The notes below the pieces were generated by a model. That model was given only the letters and a program-made list of their open reading frames with translations. It did not search any database and was not told the origin of the DNA. A DNA stretch of 22,313 bases. Origin: an uncultured Oscillospiraceae bacterium. GTDB taxonomy: Bacteria; Bacillota; Clostridia; Oscillospirales; Oscillospiraceae. Numbering within the stretch: the first letter of the stretch is position 1; the number at the start of each line of letters is the position of its first letter. The stretch spans positions 1 to 22,313 of the forward strand of contig CAJULM010000046.1 in the NCBI GenBank assembly GCA_910587285.1, given 5' to 3'. Positions 14,561 to 22,313 of this stretch are shown piece after piece. Made by a program: the position numbers and the translations under genes.

Positions 14561-15778
14561 ATGTACTGCGTGCGCAGTGTCACTGATAATCTGTACTGGG
14601 TGGGGGCCAACGACCACCGTACCCATCTGTTTGAAAACATCCATCCCATCCCCCGGGGCGTGAGCTATAATGCCTATCTGCTGCTGGACAAGTCCACCGT
14701 CCTGTTCGACACCGTGGACTGGTCCGTCTGCCGCCAGCTGCTGGAGAATCTGGACTACCTGCTGGGCGACAGGCCCCTGGACTACCTGCTCATCAACCAC
14801 ATGGAGCCCGACCACGGCGCGTCCATCGAGGAAATCTTGATCCGCTGGCCCCAGGTGAAGGTCATTTCCACTCCCAAGGCGTTTATGTTCATGCGCCAGT
14901 TTGGATTCCACATCGAAGGCCACGAGCTCATCGAGGTGAAAGAGGGGGACACCTTCTCCTTTGGCGATCACACCGTCACTTTCGTGGAGGCCCCCATGGT
15001 CCACTGGCCCGAGGCTATGGTCACCTTTGATCTGACCAACGGCGTTCTATTTGCCGCCGATGCCTTCGGCTCCTTCGGGGCCCTGGACGGCAAGCTGTTT
15101 GCCGACGAGGTGAACTTCGACCGGGATTGGATTGACGACGCCCGGCGCTACCTCACCAACATTGTGGGCAAGTATGGCCCCCACGTCCAGCTCCTGCTGA
15201 AAAAGGCCGGAGGCATTCTGGACAAGATCAAGTTCATCTGCCCCCTGCACGGGCCGGTGTGGCGCAAGGACCTGATGTACTTCATCGACAAGTACGACAA
15301 ATGGAGCAAATACCAGCCCGAGGAGCAGGGCGTGCTCATCGCCTACGCCTCCATGTACGGCAACACCGAGTCCGCCGCCCAGGCCCTGGCCGCCAAGCTG
15401 TGCGAGAAGGGTTGCGCCAACGTGTGGGTTTATGACGTGTCCAACACCCACGTGTCCCAGCTGGTCAGCGAATCTTTCCGGCTCAGCCACCTGGTGTTTG
15501 CCTCCGTCACCTACAATCTGGGCATCTATCCGGTGATGCACGACTATCTGATGCACCTAAAGGCCCTGAACTTCCAAAACCGCACCTGCGCCATCGTCGA
15601 GAATGGCTCCTGGGCCGTAAAGTCGGGTGATTTGATGCAAAAATTCCTGGAAAATGAGATGAAAAATATGACCGTGCTGGGCGACCGGCTCACCCTGGCC
15701 TCCGCCCTCCACCCGGACAAGGCCTCCGAGCTGGATGCCCTGGCCGACGCCATCATCGAGTCCATGGAGAAAGTGTAA
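14561..15778 (+). CDS. FprA-type flavodiiron protein (O2/NO reductase)
   Basis: This cytoplasmic enzyme reduces O2 to water, or NO to N2O, with electrons usually supplied by rubredoxin. The 405 residues are a normal class A length. The N-terminal metallo-beta-lactamase domain (about 1-250) has all di-iron ligands in place: H80, E82 and D84 in HMEPDH, H148 in PMVHWPEAM, D167 in FAADAFG and H230 in CPLHGP. A flavodoxin domain (about 257-402) begins LIAYASMYGNTESAA, the FMN phosphate loop. It has no rubredoxin or NADH-oxidase extension of its own, so it needs an external donor; the rubredoxin tail of the preceding gene fits. AAAGGAGG precedes the ATG, and no separate promoter is seen, so it is read with the upstream gene. 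Confidence 0.94.
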   Translation: MYCVRSVTDNLYWVGANDHRTHLFENIHPIPRGVSYNAYLLLDKSTVLFDTVDWSVCRQLLENLDYLLGDRPLDYLLINHMEPDHGASIEEILIRWPQVKVISTPKAFMFMRQFGFHIEGHELIEVKEGDTFSFGDHTVTFVEAPMVHWPEAMVTFDLTNGVLFAADAFGSFGALDGKLFADEVNFDRDWIDDARRYLTNIVGKYGPHVQLLLKKAGGILDKIKFICPLHGPVWRKDLMYFIDKYDKWSKYQPEEQGVLIAYASMYGNTESAAQALAAKLCEKGCANVWVYDVSNTHVSQLVSESFRLSHLVFASVTYNLGIYPVMHDYLMHLKALNFQNRTCAIVENGSWAVKSGDLMQKFLENEMKNMTVLGDRLTLASALHPDKASELDALADAIIESMEKV

Positions 15779-15793
15779 GCTGTAAAGGCTGAG

Positions 15794-15830
15794 AGGCCGG
15801 GCAATCGTTTAGGCGTTTGCCCGGCCTTCT
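15794..15830 (+). terminator. Terminator after the flavodiiron gene
   Basis: AGGCCGGGCAA (15794-15804) pairs perfectly with 15817-15827 around a 12-base loop and is followed by TTCTT. It begins 15 bases after the flavodiiron stop and ends the two-gene unit. Confidence 0.8.
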
Positions 15831-15933
15831 TAGATTCCCTATCGTTAGAGCCTATGCCTCGACCCATTGCAGCACAAAATTTTATTCATATGAGCTGGAC
15901 ATCAAACAGAAAATCAGACAAGGAGAATTTTTT

Positions 15934-18269
15934 ATGCGTATTAGCCTCGAAGAATATTGCAAAAATCATGGCAAAATCGGGTTGCTGCAGCAATGGGATA
16001 CTGAGAAAAGCTTACCTTTAACCCCAGAAACAGTTTCCTATGAATCCGGCAAAAAAGCATGGTGGTTGTGTCAACAGCAGCATTCCTGGAGCGCCGCTAT
16101 CAGCAGCAGGGTCAAGGGCAGCGGCTGTCCTTTTTGCTCTGGAAAGGCAGCAATCCCTGGCCTCACTGATTTGCAGACTCTAAGACCTGATCTGGCCGCC
16201 CAATGGCATCCGACTTTGAATGGGAAGTTGGAGCCTCGCCACGTGACCTGCCGCTCCCATAAAAAAGCTTGGTGGCTTTGTGAAAATGGCCATGCATGGC
16301 AGTGCACAGTTGACAAGCGATTTTGCGGCCAAGCCTGTACAATATGTTCCGGTCGCACGATTCTCCCCGGCTACAATGATTTGGCTACTTTGCGGCCTGA
16401 TCTGGCGCAGGATTGGCTGTACAAAGAAAATGAGCCTCTATTGCCAAATCATACTACCCCTTATTCCAACCAAAAGGTGTGGTGGAGATGTAAACTCGGA
16501 CACGTCTGGCAGGCTTGTGTAGGAGACCGATTTTCTGGCAATGGTTGTCCCTTCTGCTCTAACCACCGTGTCTTGGCAGGCTTTAATGATTTGGCGACTA
16601 TTGACCCTCTTTTAGCTGAGCAATAGCATCCTACCCGTAACGGAGATTTGACTGTCACGCAGGTAACCTGTAATTACCTTAAAAAGTGTGGTGGCAATGC
16701 AAACAAGGACACTCCTGGCAGGCGCTGATCGGTGACCGGCATAGAGGTAACGGTTGTCCCTATTGTTCTGGCCGGCGTGCTGTCTCTGGTGTTAGTGATT
16801 TGGCTACATCCCATCCTGATCTTGCCGCACAGTGGGATAGTCAAAAAAACGGACCCCTGCTCCCCTCCGATCTCTCTGCAGGTTCTTCATACAAGGTATG
16901 GTGGAAATGTAAATTGGAGCATTCCTGGAAAGCCTCTGTTTCCAATCGCGTCAAGGGAAAAGGATGCCCTTATTGCTCGGGGCAAAAAGTATTGTCTGGC
17001 TATAACGACCTGGCCTCTCAATCACCCAGTCTGGCTGCACAGTGGCACCCTGAGAAAAATAACGGCTTACTTCCGGATCATGTTACAATACACTCCGGCA
17101 AACGTGTTTGGTGGCGCTGTGAACGAGGTCATACATGGCAGGCTACGGTGGCAAGCCGATCCGCAGGTATTGGTTGCCCATTTTGCTCAAACCGACAAAT
17201 CCTGCTTGGATTCAACGATCTGGCCACTGTTGATCCAAATCTGGCGCGTCAGTGGCATCCATCCAAAAACGGATATTTAACGCCCTATCATGTAACAATC
17301 GGTTCCAACAAAAAAATATGGTGGCTATGCGAAAAAGGTCATGAGTGGTGCACGACTGTAGCAAGCCGCTCCCAGGGCACCGGTTGTCCACATTGTTCTC
17401 CTTCAACCTCTTTTGCTGAACAAGCGATATATTTTTATTGTAGCCGTATGTTCACAGCGTATAATCGCTTCCGATACCAGGGACGGGAGCTGGATATATT
17501 TCTTCCAGATTTTTCTATAGCTATAGAGCATGACGGCCCCTTGCACGAGCGTGAAGCGATCAAAGCATCTGATTCAGCTAAAGATGACCTCCTGCTGCGG
17601 AATAACATTTTTCTCTATAGAGTAAAAACAGGAACTCAATTTCATGTTTCACCTGACAAACGCACCATTACCTATCACTATGGCGCAGGAAGCCTCTCTA
17701 ACTTGGAGGAAGCACTTCAGGCCCTTTTCCAGCTTATTTCCGAACAGCTGAAACAGCACTTACCCCTCGATATTGATTTAAAACGCGATCAGGGCGCCAT
17801 ATTGTCATTGTACCGGCGGCCAGAGGCAGAGAGAGCCCTTTTTCGAAAAATTCCCGAAGCAAAAAAATATTGGGATTATGAAAAAAATGCGTTGCTCAAT
17901 CCTGATTTCTTTTCTTATGGTAGCGGTCAGCAGGTGTGGTGGAAGTGTGAGAATGGACACTCCTGGCAGTGCCCAGTTGCTGCATTCTCATCAGGCCAAC
18001 GGTGCCCCTACTGCTCAGGACGCCGGGTTTGGATTGGCTTCAATGATCTGGCCTTCTGCAACAAGCCTTTGGCTGCTCAGTGGCATCCAGTTTTAAACAA
18101 GGGTCTCACCCCTGAGCAGGTGACATGTCATTCTGGTAAACGTATTTGGTGGCTTTGTGATAACGGCCATGTGTGGTTAGCCAGGGTTGCTGACCGATCC
18201 AACGGGCAGGGATGCCCATATTGTAAAAAGCACCGCAGACAGACTTCAACAGAAGCGGATACTAATTAA
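15934..18269 (+). pseudogene. Broken gene: zinc-ribbon (DUF4379-like) repeat protein with internal PD-(D/E)XK nuclease
   Basis: When joined across two lesions this encodes about 780 residues. Nine repeats of about 30-residue zinc ribbons are seen, each of the form WWxC-xxGHxW-GCPxC and usually followed by GxNDLAT...LAAQWHP. Seven precede and two follow a nuclease-like block at about 17410-17650, whose RELDIFLPDFSIAIEHDGP and downstream H and K residues resemble the PD-(D/E)XK/Vsr-like active site. The repeats match DUF4379 treble-clef fingers. The first lesion is TAG at 16624-16626, where the repeats call for W (TGG). The second is loss of one A in the A-run at 16681-16685, shifting the frame before VWWQCKQGH. 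ATG 15934 has AGGAG upstream. Nucleic-acid binding and cleavage are inferred; the lesions could also be sequencing errors. Confidence 0.8.
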
Positions 18270-18549
18270 GTTTCAGCAGCCTGGTGCTTAAGAGCTTGAA
18301 AGATTGCGATTTGTTTAAATGATCTGCAAAACAATAATAGTTGTTCACAAATTCCTTTGCCCGCCGGATGGTCCACAGTTCGTGGCAGTAGGCACACTCT
18401 GTTTTTAGGACACTGAAGCAACTCTTGATGGTCGCGTATCCAACGGGGCCCTGGCCTGTATATAAGAGCTGCCTGGCTTCTGTGCATACTCGTTGGAGGC
18501 GTATTGAGCGCCCCTTGGTTTGTGCGTAGACCCGTTCCCTTGCAAAGCC
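18262..18549 (-). pseudogene. Possible IS3-like transposase remnant, C-terminal end
   Basis: The minus strand is open in one frame from 18549 to the stop at 18264-18262. The translation includes SCFSVLKTECAYCHELWTIR and AKEFVNNYYCF, which resembles the end of IS3-type transposases (SFF-LKTE, then a TI-EA motif and a Y-IxFYN segment). There is no start codon context, no upstream catalytic part and no inverted ends that I can see, so if real it is only a fragment. It meets the zinc-ribbon pseudogene tail to tail. The match is by eye and weak. Confidence 0.35.
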
Positions 18550-18556
18550 TGTTTCT

Positions 18557-18572
18557 GTGCGATATATCGCAC
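18557..18572. repeat. Perfect 16-base palindrome
   Basis: GTGCGATATATCGCAC is its own reverse complement with no loop, the form of a dimeric-protein site. No adjacent regulator or promoter gives it a role. Confidence 0.5.
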
Positions 18573-18611
18573 CAGCTGTTTATCCAGATATTGTGCCGTC
18601 TTGTAGAGAAG

Positions 18612-18643
18612 CGTCCCCCATCATCCTGACAGGGGACGTTTTT
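18612..18643 (+). terminator. Plus-strand intrinsic terminator-like hairpin
   Basis: CGTCCCC (18612-18618) pairs with GGGGACG (18632-18638), followed directly by TTTTT. It could end transcripts coming from the zinc-ribbon pseudogene region, or a short untranslated RNA; no gene lies directly before it on this strand. Confidence 0.6.
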
Positions 18644-18668
18644 CTATGCGCTGATAGCCGATACTGGC

Positions 18669-18715
18669 AAAAAAACAACAAACCCGAACCCGTCCCCGGT
18701 GGGGAACAAGTTCGG
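18669..18715 (-). terminator. Terminator of the tRNA-Ala gene
   Basis: Read on the minus strand, CCGAAC (18715-18710) pairs with GTTCGG (18689-18684) and an inner GTTCCCC/GGGGAC stem closes a short loop; the T-rich run opposite 18682-18669 follows. It begins about 13 bases after the tRNA 3' end. Confidence 0.75.
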
Positions 18716-18727
18716 ACTATGTTGCTT

Positions 18728-18803
<76 letters not shown>

Positions 18804-18856
18804 ATCTATTCTGCCGTCCCTCTTGACGCGCTGCTTCAAAGAACGGCAACGGGTAT

Positions 18857-18884
18857 ATTATATCAGAAAAATCAGATTTGTAAA
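18857..18884 (-). promoter_or_regulatory. Promoter of the tRNA-Ala gene
   Basis: On the minus strand TTTACA (18884-18879) and a perfect TATAAT (18862-18857) are 16 bases apart, about 55 bases upstream of the mature tRNA 5' end. Confidence 0.7.
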
Positions 18885-18918
18885 GAGTATTTTTCCTATG
18901 TTTGCAATTTTTCTTTTT

Positions 18919-18951
18919 GGCGGGCGCTCCGCCTTTCACGAAGCGCCCGCC
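18919..18951 (-). terminator. GC-rich stem-loop after the first lipoprotein gene
   Basis: GGCGGGCGCT and AGCGCCCGCC form perfect 10-bp arms with a 13-base loop, just downstream of the lipoprotein stop on the minus strand. On that strand an A-run, not a U-run, follows, so classic intrinsic termination is uncertain; position suggests a 3' end or insulation from the tRNA promoter. Confidence 0.45.
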
Positions 18952-18969
18952 TCCTCTGTCCGCCCTCTC

Positions 18970-20676
18970 TCAGCCCCGGCCCCGGTCGGTGGCCGTGGCC
19001 TCGGGGACGTTGTCGTAATCCCATTGGCGCATCAGAGCCAGCTCGTCGCTGGTGAGGTTGAAATACCGCCACTCGTAGCCGTCGCCGCTGCCCAGCTCCC
19101 GGCCGTTGGCGTCCCAGGTTGCGTCCACGCCGTACCAGTTCCCCTTCAGCCGAACCAGGTTCCAGGCGTGCTCCTCCTCACCCTGATGGTACGCCCCCAC
19201 CACCGTGATGCACTCCAATCCGGCCAGATCGCACAGGAGCTGGAAGCTGGTGGCGTAGCCCAGACACACCGCCGCCCGGTCCACCAGCCCGCCATAGGGC
19301 TCATAAGCGGTTCTGGGCGTCTCCGCCATCACGTCCTGGTGCCGCCAGTCATAGTTCACCTGGTCCACCATAAAGCCGTAGATGGCCTCCTCCTTCTCCA
19401 AATCACCCATGCCATCGGTGAGAATCTCGCCCAGTATCTCCTGGGCCGCGTCATAGACCGCCCGGTCGTTCTTGGACAGGCCGGAGGGGTCCCCCGACAC
19501 CCAGGCCGTCCGGATGGCGGAGGTGTCGTAGATGGACATATCCTCCTTCCCCGGCGGGGTGAATTTCTCCCGATCCGGGTGGTTGGGGGCGGGCTCAGCA
19601 GAGGAGACAGGTTTCTCCTCCAAGTGCCGCTCTATATATAGGAAAATCTCGGTGCTCACACCTGCCTCAATCATTCTTTTTTGATACAATCCAGAGAAAT
19701 TGGACACCAGCACAATGATATAGCCTCTGTTCGCAAAGATAGCGCCATTGTTGAGCATCTTCGCCTGCTCTTGGGGGCCGTCATATGCCTCCTCCTTCGC
19801 GTTCAGGTAGTCTACTACGATGTCAATTACCTCTCTTGACACAGCCGATTGATCCTCCATACGAATGAAGGCGACTTCAAACACATTTTCACCTGTCCCC
19901 CGGGCAATGGCGGCGTCCGCCCAGGCGTAACCCGCCAGCCCATATTCTTCCTCCAGGACGGACTTCAGCTTGTCCGGATCGCTGCGGTTTACCCACTCCA
20001 GCTCCGGCCCATCATAATCGAACAGCACCGCGTCCAGCAGCGCCATCACGTCCTTTGACAAATCCGGCGTGGCGGTGGGCTCGGGCGGCTCGGGCAGCTC
20101 GCCCGTCTGAATCAGCTCGTCAAAGACGAACTTGGCCCCGGCGCTGTCCCCACAAATGAACAGACCCACATAGGTCCCCTGGCGGGACACCACGCCGCCC
20201 GCCACCAGTGCCGCCTGCTCCGGCGCGTAGCCCATGAAATCCCCCTCCCGGCTGTGGAGGTAGTCCTTCAGGCTCTCCTCCCCGTGCCGGGCGGCATCCT
20301 CATCGGCGAAGCGCAGCACCGCCAGCTCCGTTGCGTTGGCCCCCGTGGCCCGGGTGACGGCGGCCTCCTCCCACTCGCCCTCGTCCAGACCATAGGCCCC
20401 CGATATGTAGGCGGCCAGACGCTCCCGGTCGTTTGCCTCACCATCCCCGTCGCTGCACAGCAGCTCCCCGTCGGAAAAGGAGAGGTCCAGCGTTGACAGC
20501 ACCCCGGACAGAGCAAGCGTACAGCTCAGCCCGCTCTCCGCCGGGGCGGAGGCGGTTGCCTCCGGGCTGGCCGTATCCGACGGCTGCGTGGGCTGGGCCG
20601 CCCCCTGGGGATTGCAGGCGGGCAGCAGGGTGAGCAGCAGGGCCGCGGACAGCAAAATAGCAAACGTACGTTTCAC
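18970..20676 (-). CDS. Lipoprotein with two DUF4358-like regions and a transglutaminase-like domain
   Basis: A secreted, lipid-anchored protein of 568 residues. The signal peptide MKRTFAILLSAALLLTLLPAC ends in a lipobox with C21. A low-complexity P/T/S/A linker follows, then two related regions (about 50-190 and 205-350) with the DUF4358-like pattern EYGL or AYGL, A(I/V)ARGTG and AVLRF. The C-terminal domain (about 375-550) is transglutaminase-like, with probable triad C471 in AAVCLGYATS, H503 in EEEHAWNLV and D518 in WYGVDATWDANG. It may act on peptides or cell-wall crosslinks outside the membrane; the substrate is unknown. GTG 20676 is chosen because AGAGGAG lies 8 bases before it; the GTG at 20685 is too close to that site. 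The start overlaps a parS-like sequence. It follows its paralogue by about 40 bases. Confidence 0.85.
   Translation of the reverse strand: MKRTFAILLSAALLLTLLPACNPQGAAQPTQPSDTASPEATASAPAESGLSCTLALSGVLSTLDLSFSDGELLCSDGDGEANDRERLAAYISGAYGLDEGEWEEAAVTRATGANATELAVLRFADEDAARHGEESLKDYLHSREGDFMGYAPEQAALVAGGVVSRQGTYVGLFICGDSAGAKFVFDELIQTGELPEPPEPTATPDLSKDVMALLDAVLFDYDGPELEWVNRSDPDKLKSVLEEEYGLAGYAWADAAIARGTGENVFEVAFIRMEDQSAVSREVIDIVVDYLNAKEEAYDGPQEQAKMLNNGAIFANRGYIIVLVSNFSGLYQKRMIEAGVSTEIFLYIERHLEEKPVSSAEPAPNHPDREKFTPPGKEDMSIYDTSAIRTAWVSGDPSGLSKNDRAVYDAAQEILGEILTDGMGDLEKEEAIYGFMVDQVNYDWRHQDVMAETPRTAYEPYGGLVDRAAVCLGYATSFQLLCDLAGLECITVVGAYHQGEEEHAWNLVRLKGNWYGVDATWDANGRELGSGDGYEWRYFNLTSDELALMRQWDYDNVPEATATDRGRG
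20227..20531 (-). repeat. Near-identical direct repeat, copy 1 (partner 22009-22313)
   Basis: About 305 bases of the first-region coding sequence match 22009-22313 at a fixed offset of 1782 bases, with roughly ten mismatches counted by eye. The partner is cut by the window edge, so the true repeat may be longer. Confidence 0.85.
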
Positions 20677-20684
20677 GTGAAACA
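20669..20684. promoter_or_regulatory. parS-like ParB (Spo0J) binding site
   Basis: CGTTTCACGTGAAACA matches the conserved bacterial parS sequence TGTTTCACGTGAAACA at 15 of 16 positions, the only difference being the first base. It covers the GTG start codon and the ribosome-site spacer of the minus-strand lipoprotein gene. Chromosomal parS sites are bound by ParB for origin segregation and cluster near oriC. Confidence 0.8.
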
Positions 20685-20712
20685 CTCCTCTCTATGTCCT
20701 GTCGGCCGGGGC

Positions 20713-22313
20713 TCAGCTCCGGCCCCGGTCGGCGGCGGTGGCCTCGGGCACGTTGTCGTAGTCCCATTGATGGCTCCTCGCCGCCAGCTCGTCGCTGGTG
20801 AGGTTGAAGTACCGCCAGTCCTCCGGCTCGCCGGGGCCGAGCTGCTCCCGGCCGTTGGCGTCCCAGGTCACGTCCACACAGTACCAATTCCCGTTGAGGC
20901 GCACCATGTTCCAGGCGTGCTCCTCCTCACTGTGGAAGGCCGCGCCCACCACGGTGATACACTCCACTCCGGCCAGATCGCACAGCAGCTGGAAGCTGGC
21001 GGCGTAGCCCAGGCACACCGCCACACGGTCCACCAGCCCCCCATAGGGCTCGTAGGACGACCGGGGGGCCTGCGCCATAAAGTCCTGGTGCCGCCAGTCG
21101 TAGTCCACGTGGTTCACCAGCCAGTGATAGATGGCCTCCTCCTTCTCCAGATCGTCCATGCCATCGGCGAGAATCTCGCCCAGTATCTCCTGGGCCGCGT
21201 CATAGACCGCCCGGTCGTAGTCGGACAGGCCGGAGGGGTCCTCCGCCGCCCAGGCGGCGCGGATGGCGGCGGTGTCGTAGATAGACATATCCTCCTTCCC
21301 CGGCGGGGTGAACTTCTCCCGGTCCGGGTGGTTGGGGGCGGGCTCGAGGGATGGGGCCGGGGCGCTTTCAAAGTGGCGTACAGCCCCGCGAAGCCCCCTG
21401 CAATCCCTGCCTGTGAGATAGCTCCCAAGGGCAAACGCAGTCCCCATAGGATTTGCACCAACCACCAAAATGATGCAGCCGGTATTCTCCGGCACCCAGG
21501 CGTTAGCCTCGTTCAGCAGCTCAGCCTGGGCGGGAAAGCGGACATACTCCTCCTCCTTGGCGTCCAGGTAACGAAGTAGCTGGGGGACGGCATCCGTCCC
21601 CTCCCTGTCGTCCCGGAACCGCAGGAGGGCAAGCTCAAAGACAGAACTGCCCTTTCCCCGGGCAATGGCAGCCTCCTGCCAGCTGCCCGCCTCCAGGCCG
21701 TATTCCCCCTGGATGATGGCGTCCAGCTCGTCCGTTTCGCCGCTGTTGATGCGCTCCACGTCGGACACATCGTCCCCAAAGGACGCGCAGGTGTCCAGCA
21801 TCCGCTCCAGCAGCGCGTCAATGTCGTCGTCAATGGATGGTTCTGTGACCAGCTCGGTGGGCGGTAAGCTGGACAGGGGCTCCCCCGTCCGAAGGATTTC
21901 CTCGAAGATATCCGCGGCCTGGCCGCTGTCCTCGCAGATGAACAGGCCCAGATACTTGCCCTGGCGGGACACCACGCCGTCCGCCGCCAGCGCGGCCTGC
22001 TCCGGGGCATAGCCGGTGAAGTCCCCCTCCCGGCCGTGGAGGTAGTCCTTCAGGCTCTCCTCCCCGTGCCGGGCGGCGTCCTCATCGGCGAAGCGCAGCA
22101 CCGCCAGCTCCGTAGCGTTGGCCCCCGTGGCCCGGGTGACGGCGGCCTCCTCCCACTCGCCCTCATCCAGACCATAGGCCCCCGATATGTAGGCGGCCAG
22201 ACGCTCCCGGTCGTTGGCCTCACCATCCCCGTCGCTGCACAGCATCTCCCCGTCGGAGAAGGAGAGGTCCAGCGTTGACAGCACCCCGGACAGAGCAAGC
22301 GTACAGCTCAGCC
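20713..22313 (-). CDS. Second paralogous DUF4358/transglutaminase-like lipoprotein (5' end outside window)
   Basis: This gene runs off the right edge, so the signal peptide and start are not visible; about 533 codons are seen. It has the same order as the neighbouring copy: a first DUF4358-like region (ISGAYGLDEGEWEEAAVTR), a second one (GEYGLEAGSWQEAAIARGKG) and a transglutaminase-like domain with probable C in RVAVCLGYAA, H in SEEEHAWNMV and D in WYCVDVTWDANG. The first region and the catalytic domain are very close to the other copy, but the central part has diverged and differs in length. The two genes are tandem and probably co-transcribed from a promoter outside the window. Export as a lipoprotein is inferred from the paralogue. 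Confidence 0.83.
   Translation of the reverse strand, partial: LSCTLALSGVLSTLDLSFSDGEMLCSDGDGEANDRERLAAYISGAYGLDEGEWEEAAVTRATGANATELAVLRFADEDAARHGEESLKDYLHGREGDFTGYAPEQAALAADGVVSRQGKYLGLFICEDSGQAADIFEEILRTGEPLSSLPPTELVTEPSIDDDIDALLERMLDTCASFGDDVSDVERINSGETDELDAIIQGEYGLEAGSWQEAAIARGKGSSVFELALLRFRDDREGTDAVPQLLRYLDAKEEEYVRFPAQAELLNEANAWVPENTGCIILVVGANPMGTAFALGSYLTGRDCRGLRGAVRHFESAPAPSLEPAPNHPDREKFTPPGKEDMSIYDTAAIRAAWAAEDPSGLSDYDRAVYDAAQEILGEILADGMDDLEKEEAIYHWLVNHVDYDWRHQDFMAQAPRSSYEPYGGLVDRVAVCLGYAASFQLLCDLAGVECITVVGAAFHSEEEHAWNMVRLNGNWYCVDVTWDANGREQLGPGEPEDWRYFNLTSDELAARSHQWDYDNVPEATAADRGRS
22009..22313 (-). repeat. Near-identical direct repeat, copy 2 (partner 20227-20531)
   Basis: This is the partner of the repeat at 20227-20531, inside the second lipoprotein gene, and it extends to the window edge. 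Confidence 0.85.

Noticed and set aside
16624..16626. In-frame TAG read as recoding (for example pyrrolysine)
   Set aside because: A frameshift follows within 60 bases and other repeats have tryptophan there, so a damaged gene is the simpler reading.

Overview
The window reads as a chromosomal segment of a GC-rich, anaerobic, low-GC-phylum (Firmicutes/Clostridia) gut-type bacterium, most like an Oscillospiraceae relative of Flavonifractor, Lawsonibacter or Oscillibacter. This placement is inferred from the strong AAAGGAGG-type ribosome sites, a butyryl-CoA-dehydrogenase-like enzyme, an FprA-type flavodiiron protein, DUF4358-type lipoproteins and strongly C/G-ending codons. It was not checked by a database search.

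Layout. (1) 1-4094 is the distal part of a phosphate operon, pstA(partial)-pstB-phoU-response regulator-sensor kinase, with every junction overlapping by 1-4 bases. (2) 4333-5694 is an isolated, visibly AT-rich gene for an ApeA-like HEPN protein, a probable anti-phage RNase acquired by transfer, followed by an intrinsic terminator. (3) 6004-11857 is a TetR regulator followed by three overlapping sugar genes (GH2 glycosidase, MelB-like cation symporter, GH36 alpha-galactosidase). GGTTTCC half-sites overlap the TetR promoter. (4) 11858-12595 has no gene but is rich in hairpins and carries a 34-base motif also found at 5762-5795. (5) 12596-15778 is a two-gene unit: an acyl-CoA dehydrogenase fused to the FAD domain of EtfA and to a rubredoxin, then a flavodiiron protein. 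Together they could pass electrons from acyl-CoA to rubredoxin to a di-iron site that reduces O2 (or NO). This is the most notable system in the window. (6) 15934-18269 is a broken gene for a protein of nine zinc-ribbon repeats with a PD-(D/E)XK-type nuclease domain inside the array. (7) 18262-18549 holds a possible transposase remnant, followed by palindromes, a terminator and a tRNA-Ala(CGC) with promoter and terminator on the minus strand. (8) 18970-22313 (minus) holds two tandem, mosaic paralogous lipoproteins, each with DUF4358-like regions and a transglutaminase-like domain. The start of the first is overlaid by a 15/16 match to the ParB-binding site parS, which would place the window in the origin-proximal part of the chromosome.

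How the genes work together. The Pst/PhoU/two-component block imports phosphate and senses its supply. The TetR cassette is a self-contained galactoside-type uptake and cleavage unit. The acyl-CoA dehydrogenase fusion and flavodiiron protein look like an oxygen-defence electron chain. The ApeA-like gene and the zinc-ribbon nuclease are accessory genes whose base composition and decay differ from the core.
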